64,000 nt of DNA from Streptomyces griseus (GCF_001715295.1 NZ_MDKB01000001.1:651536-715535), one strand, 5' to 3'; shown: positions 43,242 to 51,933, numbered from the stretch's first letter. The notes: generated from the sequence alone by a model not told the origin. Numbers and translations: made by a program.

Positions 43242-43556
43242 GTGTTGCGAAGTGTGGGGCAGACGCGATGGACCGGCAGTGACGAGGACCCGAGAGTGGC
43301 CGGGCTGCGCGCGGCCGTCTCCCGGCTCCGGCGCGAACTGGCCGGACATCCGGCGGAGTTCCCCGACCGGGGCATCGCCGAGGAGGAACTCGCGGCCCTG
43401 GCCGCCATGGCGGTCGGCGGGGCGCCGGAGGTTCCCCGGCTGCGCCGTTCCCTGCTGCTGGTCGCGGGGGCGATCGGCTCGGTGAGCGCCCTGGGCCCCG
43501 GCCTGCGGGAGGTACGGAGCGCCGTCGACCTCTTCGGGGAACCGCCGCGCGGATGA
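43242..43556 (+). CDS. Small conserved actinobacterial protein (DUF5955-like)
   Basis: A 104-aa protein, helical, with GSDEDPRVAGLRAAVSRLRRE at the start and LLLVAGAIGSVSALGPGLREVRSAVDLF at the end. I recognise it as resembling a Streptomyces family of unknown function (DUF5955). GTG at 43242 has GGGGAG 6 nt upstream. A single gene, convergent with the response regulator. No function is proposed. Confidence 0.65.
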   Translation: MLRSVGQTRWTGSDEDPRVAGLRAAVSRLRRELAGHPAEFPDRGIAEEELAALAAMAVGGAPEVPRLRRSLLLVAGAIGSVSALGPGLREVRSAVDLFGEPPRG

Positions 43557-43607
43557 GGGCGGGGGCCGCGACGGGCGGAAGACCTGAGGTGGGGGGTTCC
43601 GCGCCGG

Positions 43608-44240
43608 TCAGCGGCGCAGCAGGCGGCGCGCGGTCGCCGCGGCCACCGCCGACGTGCGTGAGTCGACGCCGAGTTTCGCGTAGATGTGCACCAGGTGGGA
43701 CTTCACCGTCGCCTGGCTCAGGAAGAGCCGCTTGCTGATCTGCTGGTTGGACAGGCCTTCGCCGACCAGTTGGAGCACCTCCAGTTCGCGCCTGGTCAAC
43801 GCCTGGGCCGGTGTCCGCATCCGGTCCATCAGCCTGTGGGCGACCGCCGGGGCAAGCGCGGAGCGGCCGGCCGCCGCCGTCCGTACGGCGGCGGCCAGTT
43901 CCTCCGGCGGAGCGTCCTTCAGCAGATAGCCGCCCGCGCCCGCCTCGACGGCGGCCAGGATGTCGGCATCGGAGTCGTACGTGGTGAGGATCAGGACCCG
44001 TGGCGCGTCCGGCGCGGCGGTGATCGCCGCGGTGGCCTCGGCGCCGTGCATGCCCGAGCCGAACTGCAGGTCCATCAGGACCACGTCGCACACCCCGGCC
44101 GCCGCCAGGGCGACGGCCCGTTCGGCCGTGGAGGCCTCGGCGACGACCTCGAAGTCGGGCTCGGTGTCCAGGACGGCGCGCAGCCCGGCCCGGACCACCG
44201 GATGGTCGTCGGCGAGCAGCAGCCTGATGGGGTCGTTCAC
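43608..44240 (-). CDS. NarL/LuxR-family response regulator
   Basis: A 210-aa two-domain regulator. The receiver domain (1-120) has Asp11/Asp12 and phospho-acceptor Asp57 in VVLMDLQF, Thr in ILTTYD and Lys in YLLKDAPPEEL. The C-terminal LuxR HTH is LTRRELEVLQLVGEGLSNQQ, continuing SKRLFLSQATVKSHLVHIY. The GTG start at 44240 overlaps the stop of the sensor kinase (GTGA). Together they probably control the divergent ABC transporter. Confidence 0.93.
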   Translation of the reverse strand: MNDPIRLLLADDHPVVRAGLRAVLDTEPDFEVVAEASTAERAVALAAAGVCDVVLMDLQFGSGMHGAEATAAITAAPDAPRVLILTTYDSDADILAAVEAGAGGYLLKDAPPEELAAAVRTAAAGRSALAPAVAHRLMDRMRTPAQALTRRELEVLQLVGEGLSNQQISKRLFLSQATVKSHLVHIYAKLGVDSRTSAVAAATARRLLRR

Positions 44241-45535
44241 GCGGCCCGGCCTTTCACGCCGTCGGCCTCCGCCGCCGCCCAGCCCTGGGACTCGCGCGGG
44301 ACCGGGTGCCCGTCCGGGGCCCGGGTGCCCCGTGGCCCCGGCGCTCCGTCGCGTCCGTCGGCGGCGGGCAGCGGCAGTGTGACGGCGACGGCCGTTCCCT
44401 GCCCCGGACCCGACTCGACGCTCAGGGTGCCGCCCAGCGAACGGGCCCGTGCCCGCATCGCGGGCAGCCCGAACCCCCCGCTGCCGGTGTCCACCGGTCC
44501 GGCGGCCGGATCGAAACCGCGGCCGTCGTCCACCACGTCCAGGGAGACCGACGTCTCCATGAAGCTGAGCGTGATCTCCGCCCGGCGCGCACCCGAGTGC
44601 CGCACCGTGTTGGCCAGGGCCGACTGCGCGGTACGCAGCAGGGCCACCTCGTACGGGGTGGGCAGCTCCACCGGACTGCCGCTGACCGCGAACCGCACGG
44701 CGAGCTCCGGGGCCGACGTTCGCGAGGAGAGGCGGGAGAGGGCCGCCGCCAGGGAGCCGTGCTCCAGGTCCGGCGGGGTCAGCGCCCGGACGAAGCGGCG
44801 GGCCTCGGCCAGATTGTCCTGGGCGGCCTCGCGGGCGCGCCGGACGTGCGCGGTCGCGGGCGCGTCGCCGGGCAGCGAGCGCTCCGCCGCCCGCAGCAGC
44901 AGCTGGATGCTGGAGAGGCCCTGGGCGAGGGTGTCGTGGATCTCCCGGGCCAGCCGCTCCCGCTCCGCCAGGGTCCCCGCGGTCCGCTCCGCGTCGGCGA
45001 GCTCCGCCCGGGTGGAGACGAGCTCGTCGATGAGCTCGCGGCGCCGCTCGCTCTCGCGGAACAGCGCGTCGTACCCCAGTACGGTCGCCACGGCCACCGC
45101 CGCACCGAGCAGGGGGCCGATGAACGTGCCCGGCGTGACCTCCTGCCCGTGCAGCAGGAACCCGGCGATCGCCGCGGCGGCCGTGACCACGACTGCGGGC
45201 AGGCCCCACCGCACCGGAAGCAGGTGCAACTGCAGGAAGTAGAGCGGGAAGGCCACCCACAGGGCGTCGGGCGACACGGCGAGCAGGGCCAGCCACACGG
45301 CTCCCAGCGCGCCGAGCCAGACGGCGGCGGCCCGGGTGTGCGGCCGGACGACGGGGGCGAGCGCGCCCGCCGCGTACAGCGCTGCCATCACGCCGGCCAG
45401 CACGACGGCGGCCGGTGCCTGGGGGGCGCCGTCGCCGGCCGTGCGCAGCGCGGCGAGCACCAGCAGCCCCACCAGCAGCGCGTGCAGGCAGAGCCGCAGC
45501 GCGGTGCTGACGTGGGTGTGCGCGGGAGTCTCCAT
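44237..45535 (-). CDS. Sensor histidine kinase (NarL-type, HisKA_3)
   Basis: A 432-aa membrane kinase. Residues about 10-155 hold five to six hydrophobic helices. The dimerisation/phosphoacceptor motif is RERLAREIHDTLAQGLSSI with His near residue 198, and the ATPase domain has NTVRHSGA (N box), VVDDGRGFDP (G1) and GGFGLPAMRARA (G2). About 40 C-terminal residues after the ATPase domain are low-complexity. Translationally coupled to the response regulator. A membrane-derived or envelope-stress signal is likely but not shown. Confidence 0.92.
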   Translation of the reverse strand: METPAHTHVSTALRLCLHALLVGLLVLAALRTAGDGAPQAPAAVVLAGVMAALYAAGALAPVVRPHTRAAAVWLGALGAVWLALLAVSPDALWVAFPLYFLQLHLLPVRWGLPAVVVTAAAAIAGFLLHGQEVTPGTFIGPLLGAAVAVATVLGYDALFRESERRRELIDELVSTRAELADAERTAGTLAERERLAREIHDTLAQGLSSIQLLLRAAERSLPGDAPATAHVRRAREAAQDNLAEARRFVRALTPPDLEHGSLAAALSRLSSRTSAPELAVRFAVSGSPVELPTPYEVALLRTAQSALANTVRHSGARRAEITLSFMETSVSLDVVDDGRGFDPAAGPVDTGSGGFGLPAMRARARSLGGTLSVESGPGQGTAVAVTLPLPAADGRDGAPGPRGTRAPDGHPVPRESQGWAAAEADGVKGRAA

Positions 45536-45645
45536 GGTCGTTCCAGCGTAGACGCGTGGAGCGCCGGCCCGGTCAACCGAAAGGTTGATGCCCGCCCCGT
45601 CCGGGGCGCGATGTTTCCCCGCGGCCGTGGGACGAGCCTGGAGTC

Positions 45646-46728
45646 ATGTTCGTCGCATGGAGAGATCTACGGTTCGCCAGGGGCAGATTCGCCCTCATGG
45701 GCACGGTCGTCGTGCTCATCACCCTGCTCGTGGGGCTGCTGTCCGGTCTGACGGCCGGCCTGGGCAGGGAGAACACCTCGGCCGTCACCGGGCTGGACGC
45801 GGACCACATCGCGTTCGCCGCGCCTCCGGACGGCCGGTCGGAGTCGTTCACCGACTCGGCCGTCGGGGAGGAGGCGTGGCGGACCTGGGCGGAGCAGCCG
45901 GGGGTGCGCGCTGCCCACCCCGTCGGCATCAGGACGCTGAACGCCACGGTCCCCGACGGGGAGGACCGCACGGCCGCGGTGTCGGTGTTCGGCGTGGAAC
46001 CGGACAGCGGGCCGGCGCCCGCCCGCGTGGGGGCCGGCCGGGTCGTCCTCTCCGAGCAGGCCGCCGCCGGTCTCGGCGCCGGTGCCGGTGACACGGTCGC
46101 CCTCGGGGGTGCGCGGCTGACCGTCGCGGAGGTCGCGGGCGACGCCTCGTACAGCCATACGCCGGTGGTGTGGGCCTCGCTCGGCGACTGGCAGCGCATC
46201 GGCGGCGCCGGGAAGCAGGCCACCGTGATCGCGCTGACCACGACGGACGGCGCCGATCTTGCCGCGGGGGACGAGGCGGCGGGCACCAGCACGCTGACCC
46301 GGGAGGAGTCCCTCACGGCGATCGGTTCGTACCAGGCCGAGAACGGCTCGCTCCAGTTGATGCGCGGCTTCCTGTTCGCCATCTCCGCTCTCGTCATCGG
46401 CGCCTTCTTCACCGTGTGGACCATCCAGCGCAGTGGCGATGTCGCCGTACTCAAGGCGCTGGGCGCCTCCACCCCGTACCTGTTGAAGGACGCACTCGGG
46501 CAGGCCGTGGTGATGCTCGCCGCCGGTACGGGGGCGGGCACCGCGCTCGCCGTGGGCGCCGGCGCTCTGATCGGCGGGGGAGACGGTGCCGTGCCGTTCG
46601 TCCTCGACGCGTCGACCGTGCTCGTGCCGGCCGGGGTGATGATCGCCCTCGGCGCGCTCGGGGCCGCTCTGTCCATCCGGCGGATCACCGCCGTCGACCC
46701 GCTCACCGCACTCGGGAGTGCCCGATGA
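45646..46728 (+). CDS. ABC transporter permease (FtsX-like, MacB type)
   Basis: A 360-aa permease with four transmembrane helices: one near the N-terminus (GTVVVLITLLVGLLSGL), a large extracytoplasmic MacB-PCD-like domain (about 40-230) and three at the C-terminus (FLFAISALVIGAFFTVW and following). The coupling region RSGDVAVLKALGAS is typical of FtsX-like permeases. ATG at 45646 follows GGAG. The stop overlaps the ATPase start. Likely exports lipids or peptides in mechanotransmission fashion. Confidence 0.9.
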   Translation: MFVAWRDLRFARGRFALMGTVVVLITLLVGLLSGLTAGLGRENTSAVTGLDADHIAFAAPPDGRSESFTDSAVGEEAWRTWAEQPGVRAAHPVGIRTLNATVPDGEDRTAAVSVFGVEPDSGPAPARVGAGRVVLSEQAAAGLGAGAGDTVALGGARLTVAEVAGDASYSHTPVVWASLGDWQRIGGAGKQATVIALTTTDGADLAAGDEAAGTSTLTREESLTAIGSYQAENGSLQLMRGFLFAISALVIGAFFTVWTIQRSGDVAVLKALGASTPYLLKDALGQAVVMLAAGTGAGTALAVGAGALIGGGDGAVPFVLDASTVLVPAGVMIALGALGAALSIRRITAVDPLTALGSAR

Positions 46729-47405
46729 CCCTGACCCTCACCGATGTCACCCTCACCTATCCCGACGGCGACACCCGGCTCACGGCGCTCGACCGGGTCT
46801 CACTGGACGTACCGGCGGGTACGCTCACCGCGGTGGTCGGGCCGTCCGGTTCCGGCAAGTCCAGCCTCCTGGCGGTGGCGGCCACGCTCGTCACCCCGGA
46901 CCGCGGACGGGTCGTCGTGGCCGGTACGGAGACGGGTGGGCTCGGCCGGTCCGAGCAGGCGGCCCTGCGCCGGGACCGCATCGGCATCGTGTTCCAGCAG
47001 CCGAACCTGCTGCCGTCCCTCACGGCCGTGGAGCAGCTTCAGGTGATGGCCCACCTGGCAGGGCGCCCCGTCCGCGGGGCCCGGGGGCGTGCGCTGGAGC
47101 TCCTGGACGCGGTCGGCCTCGCCGACACGGCGGACCGCAGGCCCCACCAGCTGTCGGGCGGCCAGCGCCAGCGGATCAACATCGCCCGGGCCCTGATGAA
47201 CGAACCGGCGGTCCTGCTCGTGGACGAACCGACCAGCGCGCTCGACCACGAGCGGGGCGCCGCTGTCCTGGAGCTGCTGCTCCGCCTGACCCGGGAACGC
47301 TCCACGGCCACGGTCATGGTCACCCACGACCGGGCGCATCTGGAACGGGTGGACGGGACGGTGACCATGGAGGACGGACGCCTGACGGCGGCCGCCCCGG
47401 TCTGA
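46725..47405 (+). CDS. ABC transporter ATP-binding protein (LolD/MacB type)
   Basis: A 226-aa ATPase. Walker A GPSGSGKSS, Q-loop FQQPNLLPSLT, signature LSGGQRQRINIARAL, Walker B VLLVDEPTSALD and the H-switch VTHD are all intact. ATG at 46725 overlaps the permease stop (ATGA). With the two-component system divergent upstream, this is the common actinobacterial HK/RR-ABC export module. Confidence 0.94.
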   Translation: MTLTLTDVTLTYPDGDTRLTALDRVSLDVPAGTLTAVVGPSGSGKSSLLAVAATLVTPDRGRVVVAGTETGGLGRSEQAALRRDRIGIVFQQPNLLPSLTAVEQLQVMAHLAGRPVRGARGRALELLDAVGLADTADRRPHQLSGGQRQRINIARALMNEPAVLLVDEPTSALDHERGAAVLELLLRLTRERSTATVMVTHDRAHLERVDGTVTMEDGRLTAAAPV

Positions 47406-47478
47406 TCCGGGAGGTGGTAGCGGGAAACCCGGTTCCGGTACGGAGGATCCGGGTCGGTGCCGGGCACCTGGCCGGGCC

Positions 47479-47718
47479 CGGGGATCCGGCCCGGTCAGGA
47501 CGTGCGGGAAGCGCCGGGAGCCCGCGCGCGGGGTCCCTCGGGGCCGGGAGCGTGTCCGGGTCCGAAAACCGTGCCGGTGGGGGGCCGGGTCGCGCGGGGA
47601 GTCCGTCCGGTGCGGGATCCGTCCGGGGCCGGGCGAGTGCGTTCGGGCTCGGGGATCCGGCCCGGTCAGGGCGCGCGGGGAGCGCCGGGAGCCTGCCCGT
47701 GCGGAGTTCCTCGGGGCC
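47479..47718 (+). repeat. Imperfect direct repeat (two copies of about 68 bp)
   Basis: Copy 1 is 47479-47545 and copy 2 is 47650-47718. Both begin CGGGGATCCGGCCCGGTCAG, share AGCGCCGGGAGCC in the middle and end TCGGGGCC. They differ at scattered positions and by a 2-nt gap. Confidence 0.65.
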
Positions 47719-47764
47719 CCGGGCGGCTGCCGGGGCCGGGAGCGGGGCCGGCGCCCCTCCGGGT

Positions 47765-47817
47765 CGGGGAGCGGGCCACCGTCCGGAGGAACTCCCCGGG
47801 CGGTGGCCCGCTCCCCG
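47765..47817. terminator. Long bidirectional hairpin upstream of the allR stop
   Basis: A perfect 17-bp stem (47765-47781 with 47801-47817) with a 19-nt apical part that can itself fold. It separates the convergent ABC and IclR genes. Confidence 0.7.
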
Positions 47818-47822
47818 CCGGG

Positions 47823-48626
47823 TCAGCCGGCTGAGCCCCCGCTGCCGGCCAGTGCCTCCGAGAGCTCCCGGGCGATCTGCTGCAGGGTCGGCACGATCCG
47901 TTCCGTGGCGGCCTCGGTGACCCGGCCCGCCGGGCCCGAGATGGAGATGGCCGCCGACGTGGGGGAGTCGGGCACGGAGACCGCGAGGCAGCGGACTCCT
48001 ATCTCCTGTTCGTTGTCGTCGACCGCGTAGCCCGCCCTGCGCACCTGTTCCAGCGCGTCGAGGAAGCCGTCCGGGGTGGTGATCGTCTTCTCGGTGGCCG
48101 CCGGCATGCCCGTACGGGCCAGCAGTGCCCGGACCTCGTCGGCCGGGGTGTGCGCGAGGAGCGCCTTGCCGACGCCCGTGGAGTGCGGGAGCACCCGGCG
48201 CCCCACCTCGGTGAACATGCGCATCGAGTGCTTGGACGGCACCTGGGCGACGTACACGATCTCGTCGCCGTCGAGCAGCGCCATGTTCGCCGTCTCCCCG
48301 GTCTCCTCGACCAGGCGCTGGAGGTACGGACGGGCCCAGGTGCCCAGCAGCCGGGCCGCGGACTCGCCGAGCCGGATCAGGCGCGGGCCCAGCGCGTAAC
48401 GGCGGTTGGGCTGCTGGCGTACGTATCCGCACACCACCAGCGTGCGCATCAGCCGGTGGATGGTCGGCAGCGGCAGACCGCTGCTCGCGGAGAGCTCGCT
48501 GAGCCCGACCTCGCCCCCCGCATCCGCCATGCGCTCCAGTAGATCGAAGGCGCGTTCGAGGGACTGCACCCCGCCGCTGGGGCCGGCGGGCCTGGAGTCG
48601 GGAGTGCTGGCGTGGGACGGCGGCAC
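47823..48626 (-). CDS. allR: IclR-family regulator, probable ureide-pathway repressor AllR
   Basis: A 267-aa IclR-type regulator. The winged helix (about 20-80) has QSLERAFDLLERMADAGGEV and ASSGLPLPTIHRLMRTL. The ligand-binding domain (about 95-255) includes TGETANMALLDGDEIVYVAQ and HSTGVGKALLA. GTG at 48626 follows AAAGGA. It is divergent from allantoinase, the position held by the allantoin-pathway IclR regulator described in Streptomyces coelicolor. The paired TTCC boxes between allR and allB, repeated at gcl, hyi and aceB, are the best candidates for its binding site. IclR proteins commonly bind such sites as dimer pairs, in keeping with 21-bp spacing. Confidence 0.85.
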   Translation of the reverse strand: MPPSHASTPDSRPAGPSGGVQSLERAFDLLERMADAGGEVGLSELSASSGLPLPTIHRLMRTLVVCGYVRQQPNRRYALGPRLIRLGESAARLLGTWARPYLQRLVEETGETANMALLDGDEIVYVAQVPSKHSMRMFTEVGRRVLPHSTGVGKALLAHTPADEVRALLARTGMPAATEKTITTPDGFLDALEQVRRAGYAVDDNEQEIGVRCLAVSVPDSPTSAAISISGPAGRVTEAATERIVPTLQQIARELSEALAGSGGSAG

Positions 48627-48800
48627 GTCAACGGTCCTTTCGAAGCGGAGGCAAGGCAGCAGCCTACCGGGCTGTTCCCGATCGGCCCACTGCTCCCGGT
48701 GCGGCGTCCTCGCCGGTCAGGACCTGTTCCGTCCTGGTGCCGGCGGCCGGGTCCGTGGTCGGCCCGACGGCAGGTGAGCTCGCTCCTGTCCTACTCTACG

Positions 48801-48836
48801 TTCCGCCTGACGAAAGCGGACTTCTACTGGGCGGAA
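48801..48836. promoter_or_regulatory. Paired TTCC-type operator between allR and allB
   Basis: TTCCGCCTGACGAAA (48801-48815) and TTCTACTGGGCGGAA (48822-48836), centres 21 bp apart. It is about 175 nt from the allR start and 155 nt from allB, so it may control either or both. Confidence 0.65.
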
Positions 48837-48936
48837 AGTGCCGCGCGGGACTTCCGACGGCCTTCCGGCTGCGCGGGCGGGTGTCCGACCGGGCGGGGCG
48901 GGTCTTGACGGCCCGCCTCCGCGAGTGAAGACTCCT

Positions 48937-48951
48937 TCAACAGTTCGTTGA
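48937..48951 (+). promoter_or_regulatory. TCAACA-type operator upstream of allB
   Basis: TCAACA-GTT-CGTTGA, one mismatch from the perfect palindrome; the outer T and A extend the symmetry (TTCAAC...GTTGAA). It ends 40 nt before the allB start. Confidence 0.7.
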
Positions 48952-48991
48952 ATTCCTGGTGGGTCCGAGTGGGTCCGAGTGAGGAGCACGC

Positions 48992-50383
48992 GTGTCCGGT
49001 GCCGACGTGAAGGCGGACAGGAAAGCAGGGGCGACGGCGGAACCCGGGGCCGGCGTGCCGCTCGTCCTGCGCTCGACGCGGGTCGTCACCCCGGAGGGCA
49101 CCCGCGCCGCGGCGGTGTTCGTCGCGGCCGGGACGATCGAGGCCGTCCTGCCGTACGACACCGAGGTGCCCGGCGGCGCACGCCTGGTGGACTTCGGTGA
49201 CGACGCGCTGCTCCCCGGGCTCGTGGACACCCATGTCCATGTGAACGACCCGGGCCGCACCGAGTGGGAGGGCTTCTGGACGGCCACCCGCGCCGCCGCG
49301 GCCGGGGGCATCACGACCCTGCTCGACATGCCCCTCAACTCCCTGCCGCCCACCACCACCGTCGAGCACCTGCGCGTCAAGCAGGAGGTGGCCGCCCCCA
49401 AGGCGCACATCGACACCGGCTTCTGGGGTGGGGCGGTACCGTCCAACACGAAGGACCTGCGCCCGCTGCACGAGGCCGGGGTCTTCGGCTTCAAGTGCTT
49501 CCTCTCCCCCTCCGGGGTCGAGGAGTTCCCCGAGCTCGACCAGGAGCAGCTGGCCCGCTCGATGGCCGAGATCGCCGGCTTCGGCGGACTCCTGATCGTC
49601 CACGCGGAGGACCCTCACCATCTGTCCGCCGCGCCGCAGCGCGGCGGACCCGCGTACGCCGACTTCCTCGCCTCCCGGCCGCGCGCCGCCGAGAACACCG
49701 CCGTCGAGGGCCTCATCGCCCATGCCAGGCGGCTGAACGCCCGCATCCACGTCCTGCACCTCTCCTCCGCTGACGCCCTGCCGCTGATCGCCGCCGCCAA
49801 ACGTGAGGGTGTACGCGTCACCGTCGAGTCCTGCCCGCACTTCCTCACCCTCACCGCCGAGGAGGTCCCGGACGGCGCGACCGAGTTCAAGTGCTGCCCG
49901 CCCATCCGTGAGGCCGCGAACCAGGACGCGCTCTGGGCGGGGCTCGCCGACGGCACGATCGACTGCGTCGTCTCCGACCACTCGCCCTGCACCACCGACC
50001 TCAAGACCCCCGACTTCGCCTCCGCGTGGGGCGGAATCTCCTCCCTCCAGCTGGGCCTGCCCGCCGTCTGGACCGAGGCCCGCCGCCGTGGTCACACCCT
50101 CGACGACGTCGCCCGCTGGATGTCCACCGCCCCCGCCGGGCTCGCCGGGCTCACCCGCAAGGGCGCCGTCGAGGCGGGGCGGGACGCGGACTTCGCGGTC
50201 CTCGCCCCCGAGGAGACCTTCACGGTCGACCCGGCGGAGCTCTTCCACCGCAACCAGGTCACCGCCTACGCCGGGCGGACGCTGCACGGAGTCGTCCGGT
50301 CCACCTGGCTGCGCGGCACCCGCATCGCCGCCGACGGCGTGCTCGCCGCACCCACCGGCCGTCTGCTCGAGAGGAACCACTGA
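48992..50383 (+). CDS. allB: Allantoinase
   Basis: A 463-aa metal-dependent cyclic amidohydrolase opening allantoin to allantoate. The metal motif is [17 protein letters not shown], the carboxylated lysine lies in [11 protein letters not shown], and further ligands are in [20 protein letters not shown] and [12 protein letters not shown] at 48992 follows GAGGAG. Allantoicase starts 2 nt after the stop, so the two are one operon controlled by the upstream boxes. Confidence 0.95.
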   Translation: MSGADVKADRKAGATAEPGAGVPLVLRSTRVVTPEGTRAAAVFVAAGTIEAVLPYDTEVPGGARLVDFGDDALLPGLVDTHVHVNDPGRTEWEGFWTATRAAAAGGITTLLDMPLNSLPPTTTVEHLRVKQEVAAPKAHIDTGFWGGAVPSNTKDLRPLHEAGVFGFKCFLSPSGVEEFPELDQEQLARSMAEIAGFGGLLIVHAEDPHHLSAAPQRGGPAYADFLASRPRAAENTAVEGLIAHARRLNARIHVLHLSSADALPLIAAAKREGVRVTVESCPHFLTLTAEEVPDGATEFKCCPPIREAANQDALWAGLADGTIDCVVSDHSPCTTDLKTPDFASAWGGISSLQLGLPAVWTEARRRGHTLDDVARWMSTAPAGLAGLTRKGAVEAGRDADFAVLAPEETFTVDPAELFHRNQVTAYAGRTLHGVVRSTWLRGTRIAADGVLAAPTGRLLERNH

Positions 50384-50385
50384 CC

Positions 50386-51501
50386 ATGAGCGGGATCCCG
50401 CACTTCACCGGCGACGCGCGACCGTACGGCGGCGGCGACCCGTACGCCGACTACCGCACCGCCGACTTCCCCTTCACCCACCTCGTCGACCTCGCCGACC
50501 GGCGGCTCGGGGGCGGTGTCATCGCGGCCAACGACGAGTTCTTCGCCGAGCGCGAGAACCTGCTGAAGCCGGAGCCCGCGGCGTTCGACCCGGAACGCTT
50601 CGGGCACAAGGGCAAGATCATGGACGGCTGGGAGACCCGCCGCAGGCGCGGTAGGGCGGCCGCCGAGCCGCACCCCGCCGACGAGGACCACGACTGGGCC
50701 CTCGTACGCCTCGGCGTGCCCGGCGTCGTACGCGGACTGGTCGTCGACACCGCCCACTTCCGCGGCAACTACCCGCAGTCGGTCTCCGTCGAGGCGACCT
50801 CGCTGCCCGGTTCCCCGTCCCCCGAGGACCTCCTCGACCCCGGCGTGCGGTGGACGACCCTCGTGCCTCGTACGGCGGTCGGCGGGCACGCTGCCAACGG
50901 CTTCGCCGTCGACGCCGGCCGGCGCTTCACCCACCTCAGGGTCAACCAGCACCCGGACGGCGGTATCGCCCGGCTGCGCGTCCACGGCGAAGTGGCCCCC
51001 GATCCCGGCTGGCTGGCCGCCCTCGGTACGTTCGACCTGGTGGCCCTGGAGAACGGCGGACAGGTCGAGGACGCCTCCGACCGCTTCTACTCCCCGGCCA
51101 CCCACACCATCGCGCCGGGCCGCTCCCGCAAGATGGACGACGGCTGGGAGACGCGCCGCCGGCGGGACCGGGGCAACGACTGGATCCGCTACCGGCTGCC
51201 CGAGCAGTCGGAGATCCGGGCCGTCGAGATCGACACCGCCTACCTCAAGGGCAACGCCGCCGGCTGGGCGGCGCTCTCGGTGAACGACGGGGAGAGCGGC
51301 GACTGGGCCGAACTCCTGCCCCGCACCCGGCTGCAGCCCGACACCGTCCACCGCTTCGTCCTGCCGGAGCCCGTCCGTGCCACCCGGGTCCGGATCGACA
51401 TCTTCCCGGACGGCGGGATCTCCCGGCTGCGGCTCTTCGGCTCCCTGACCGAGGAGGGCGCCGGCCGGCTGGCCTCCCGGCACGGGGCACTCGGCGGGTA
51501 G
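50386..51501 (+). CDS. alc: Allantoicase
   Basis: A 371-aa enzyme hydrolysing allantoate to ureidoglycolate and urea. The protein is a tandem duplication: KIMDGWETRRRRG...VRGLVVDTAHFRGNYPQ in the first half and KMDDGWETRRRRD...IRAVEIDTAYLKGN in the second, each followed by FTHLRVNQHPDGGIARLRVHG-like RVRIDIFPDGGISRLRLFG. This is the known allantoicase architecture. ATG at 50386. It completes the urate-to-ureidoglycolate set; ureidoglycolate lyase is not in the window. Confidence 0.95.
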   Translation: MSGIPHFTGDARPYGGGDPYADYRTADFPFTHLVDLADRRLGGGVIAANDEFFAERENLLKPEPAAFDPERFGHKGKIMDGWETRRRRGRAAAEPHPADEDHDWALVRLGVPGVVRGLVVDTAHFRGNYPQSVSVEATSLPGSPSPEDLLDPGVRWTTLVPRTAVGGHAANGFAVDAGRRFTHLRVNQHPDGGIARLRVHGEVAPDPGWLAALGTFDLVALENGGQVEDASDRFYSPATHTIAPGRSRKMDDGWETRRRRDRGNDWIRYRLPEQSEIRAVEIDTAYLKGNAAGWAALSVNDGESGDWAELLPRTRLQPDTVHRFVLPEPVRATRVRIDIFPDGGISRLRLFGSLTEEGAGRLASRHGALGG

Positions 51502-51603
51502 GTGCCGCCCGGCCGGTGTGCCGGGCATGCCCGGGCCCGACGGCATATGGGACCCTGGTCGACGCCCGCACCACGCGGGAAGCCACGTCGACCGGGAGTC
51601 GCC

Positions 51604-51933
51604 ATGATCTTCATCGCCGTCAAGTTCACCGTCCGCAGCGCCGAGCGTGACACCTGGCTCCCGGCCGTCGACGCCTTCACCCTCGCCACCCGGGCGGAGC
51701 CCGGCAACCTGTTCTTCGACTGGTCGTACAGCGTGGAGAACCCCGACCAGTTCATCCTGCTCGAAGCGTTCGCCTCGCAGGAGGCCGGCGTGGAACACGT
51801 GAACTCCGCGCACTTCAAGGCCGCGATCGAGACGATGTCGGAACTGGTCGCGGAGGTCCCGGAGATCATCAACGTCGAGGTGCCCGGCGACGACTGGTCC
51901 CGGATGTCGGAGGTCACCCCGCGCAACCGGTGA
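51604..51933 (+). CDS. Putative quinol monooxygenase (ABM domain)
   Basis: A 109-aa single-domain protein of the antibiotic biosynthesis monooxygenase fold (ferredoxin-like dimeric barrel). Signatures: IFIAVKFTVRSAERDTWLPAVD at the start, EPGNLFFDWSYSVENPDQFIL and EAFASQEAGVEHVNSAHF. This pattern matches the YgiN-type group. ATG at 51604 has GGGAG upstream. It follows allantoicase by 102 nt, possibly under its own promoter. Substrate is unknown; removal of quinones or peroxidised metabolites is usual for this group. Confidence 0.82.
   Translation: MIFIAVKFTVRSAERDTWLPAVDAFTLATRAEPGNLFFDWSYSVENPDQFILLEAFASQEAGVEHVNSAHFKAAIETMSELVAEVPEIINVEVPGDDWSRMSEVTPRNR

Larger units (their letters stand above)
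47406..47822. other. Convergent intergenic region with direct repeats and hairpin
   Basis: About 420 nt between the ABC ATPase and the allR-type gene. It holds an imperfect direct repeat of about 68 bp (47479-47545 and 47650-47718) and a long hairpin at the allR end. The 125-codon open frame through it is glycine/proline-rich repeat sequence and not a credible gene. Confidence 0.6.
48627..48991. other. allR-allB divergent regulatory region
   Basis: 365 nt without a gene. It holds both divergent promoters, a paired TTCC operator (48801-48836) and a TCAACA-type operator (48937-48951). Confidence 0.75.

Noticed and set aside
47479..47718. CRISPR-like repeats
   Set aside because: Only two diverged copies of about 68 bp; no regular spacers and no cas genes.
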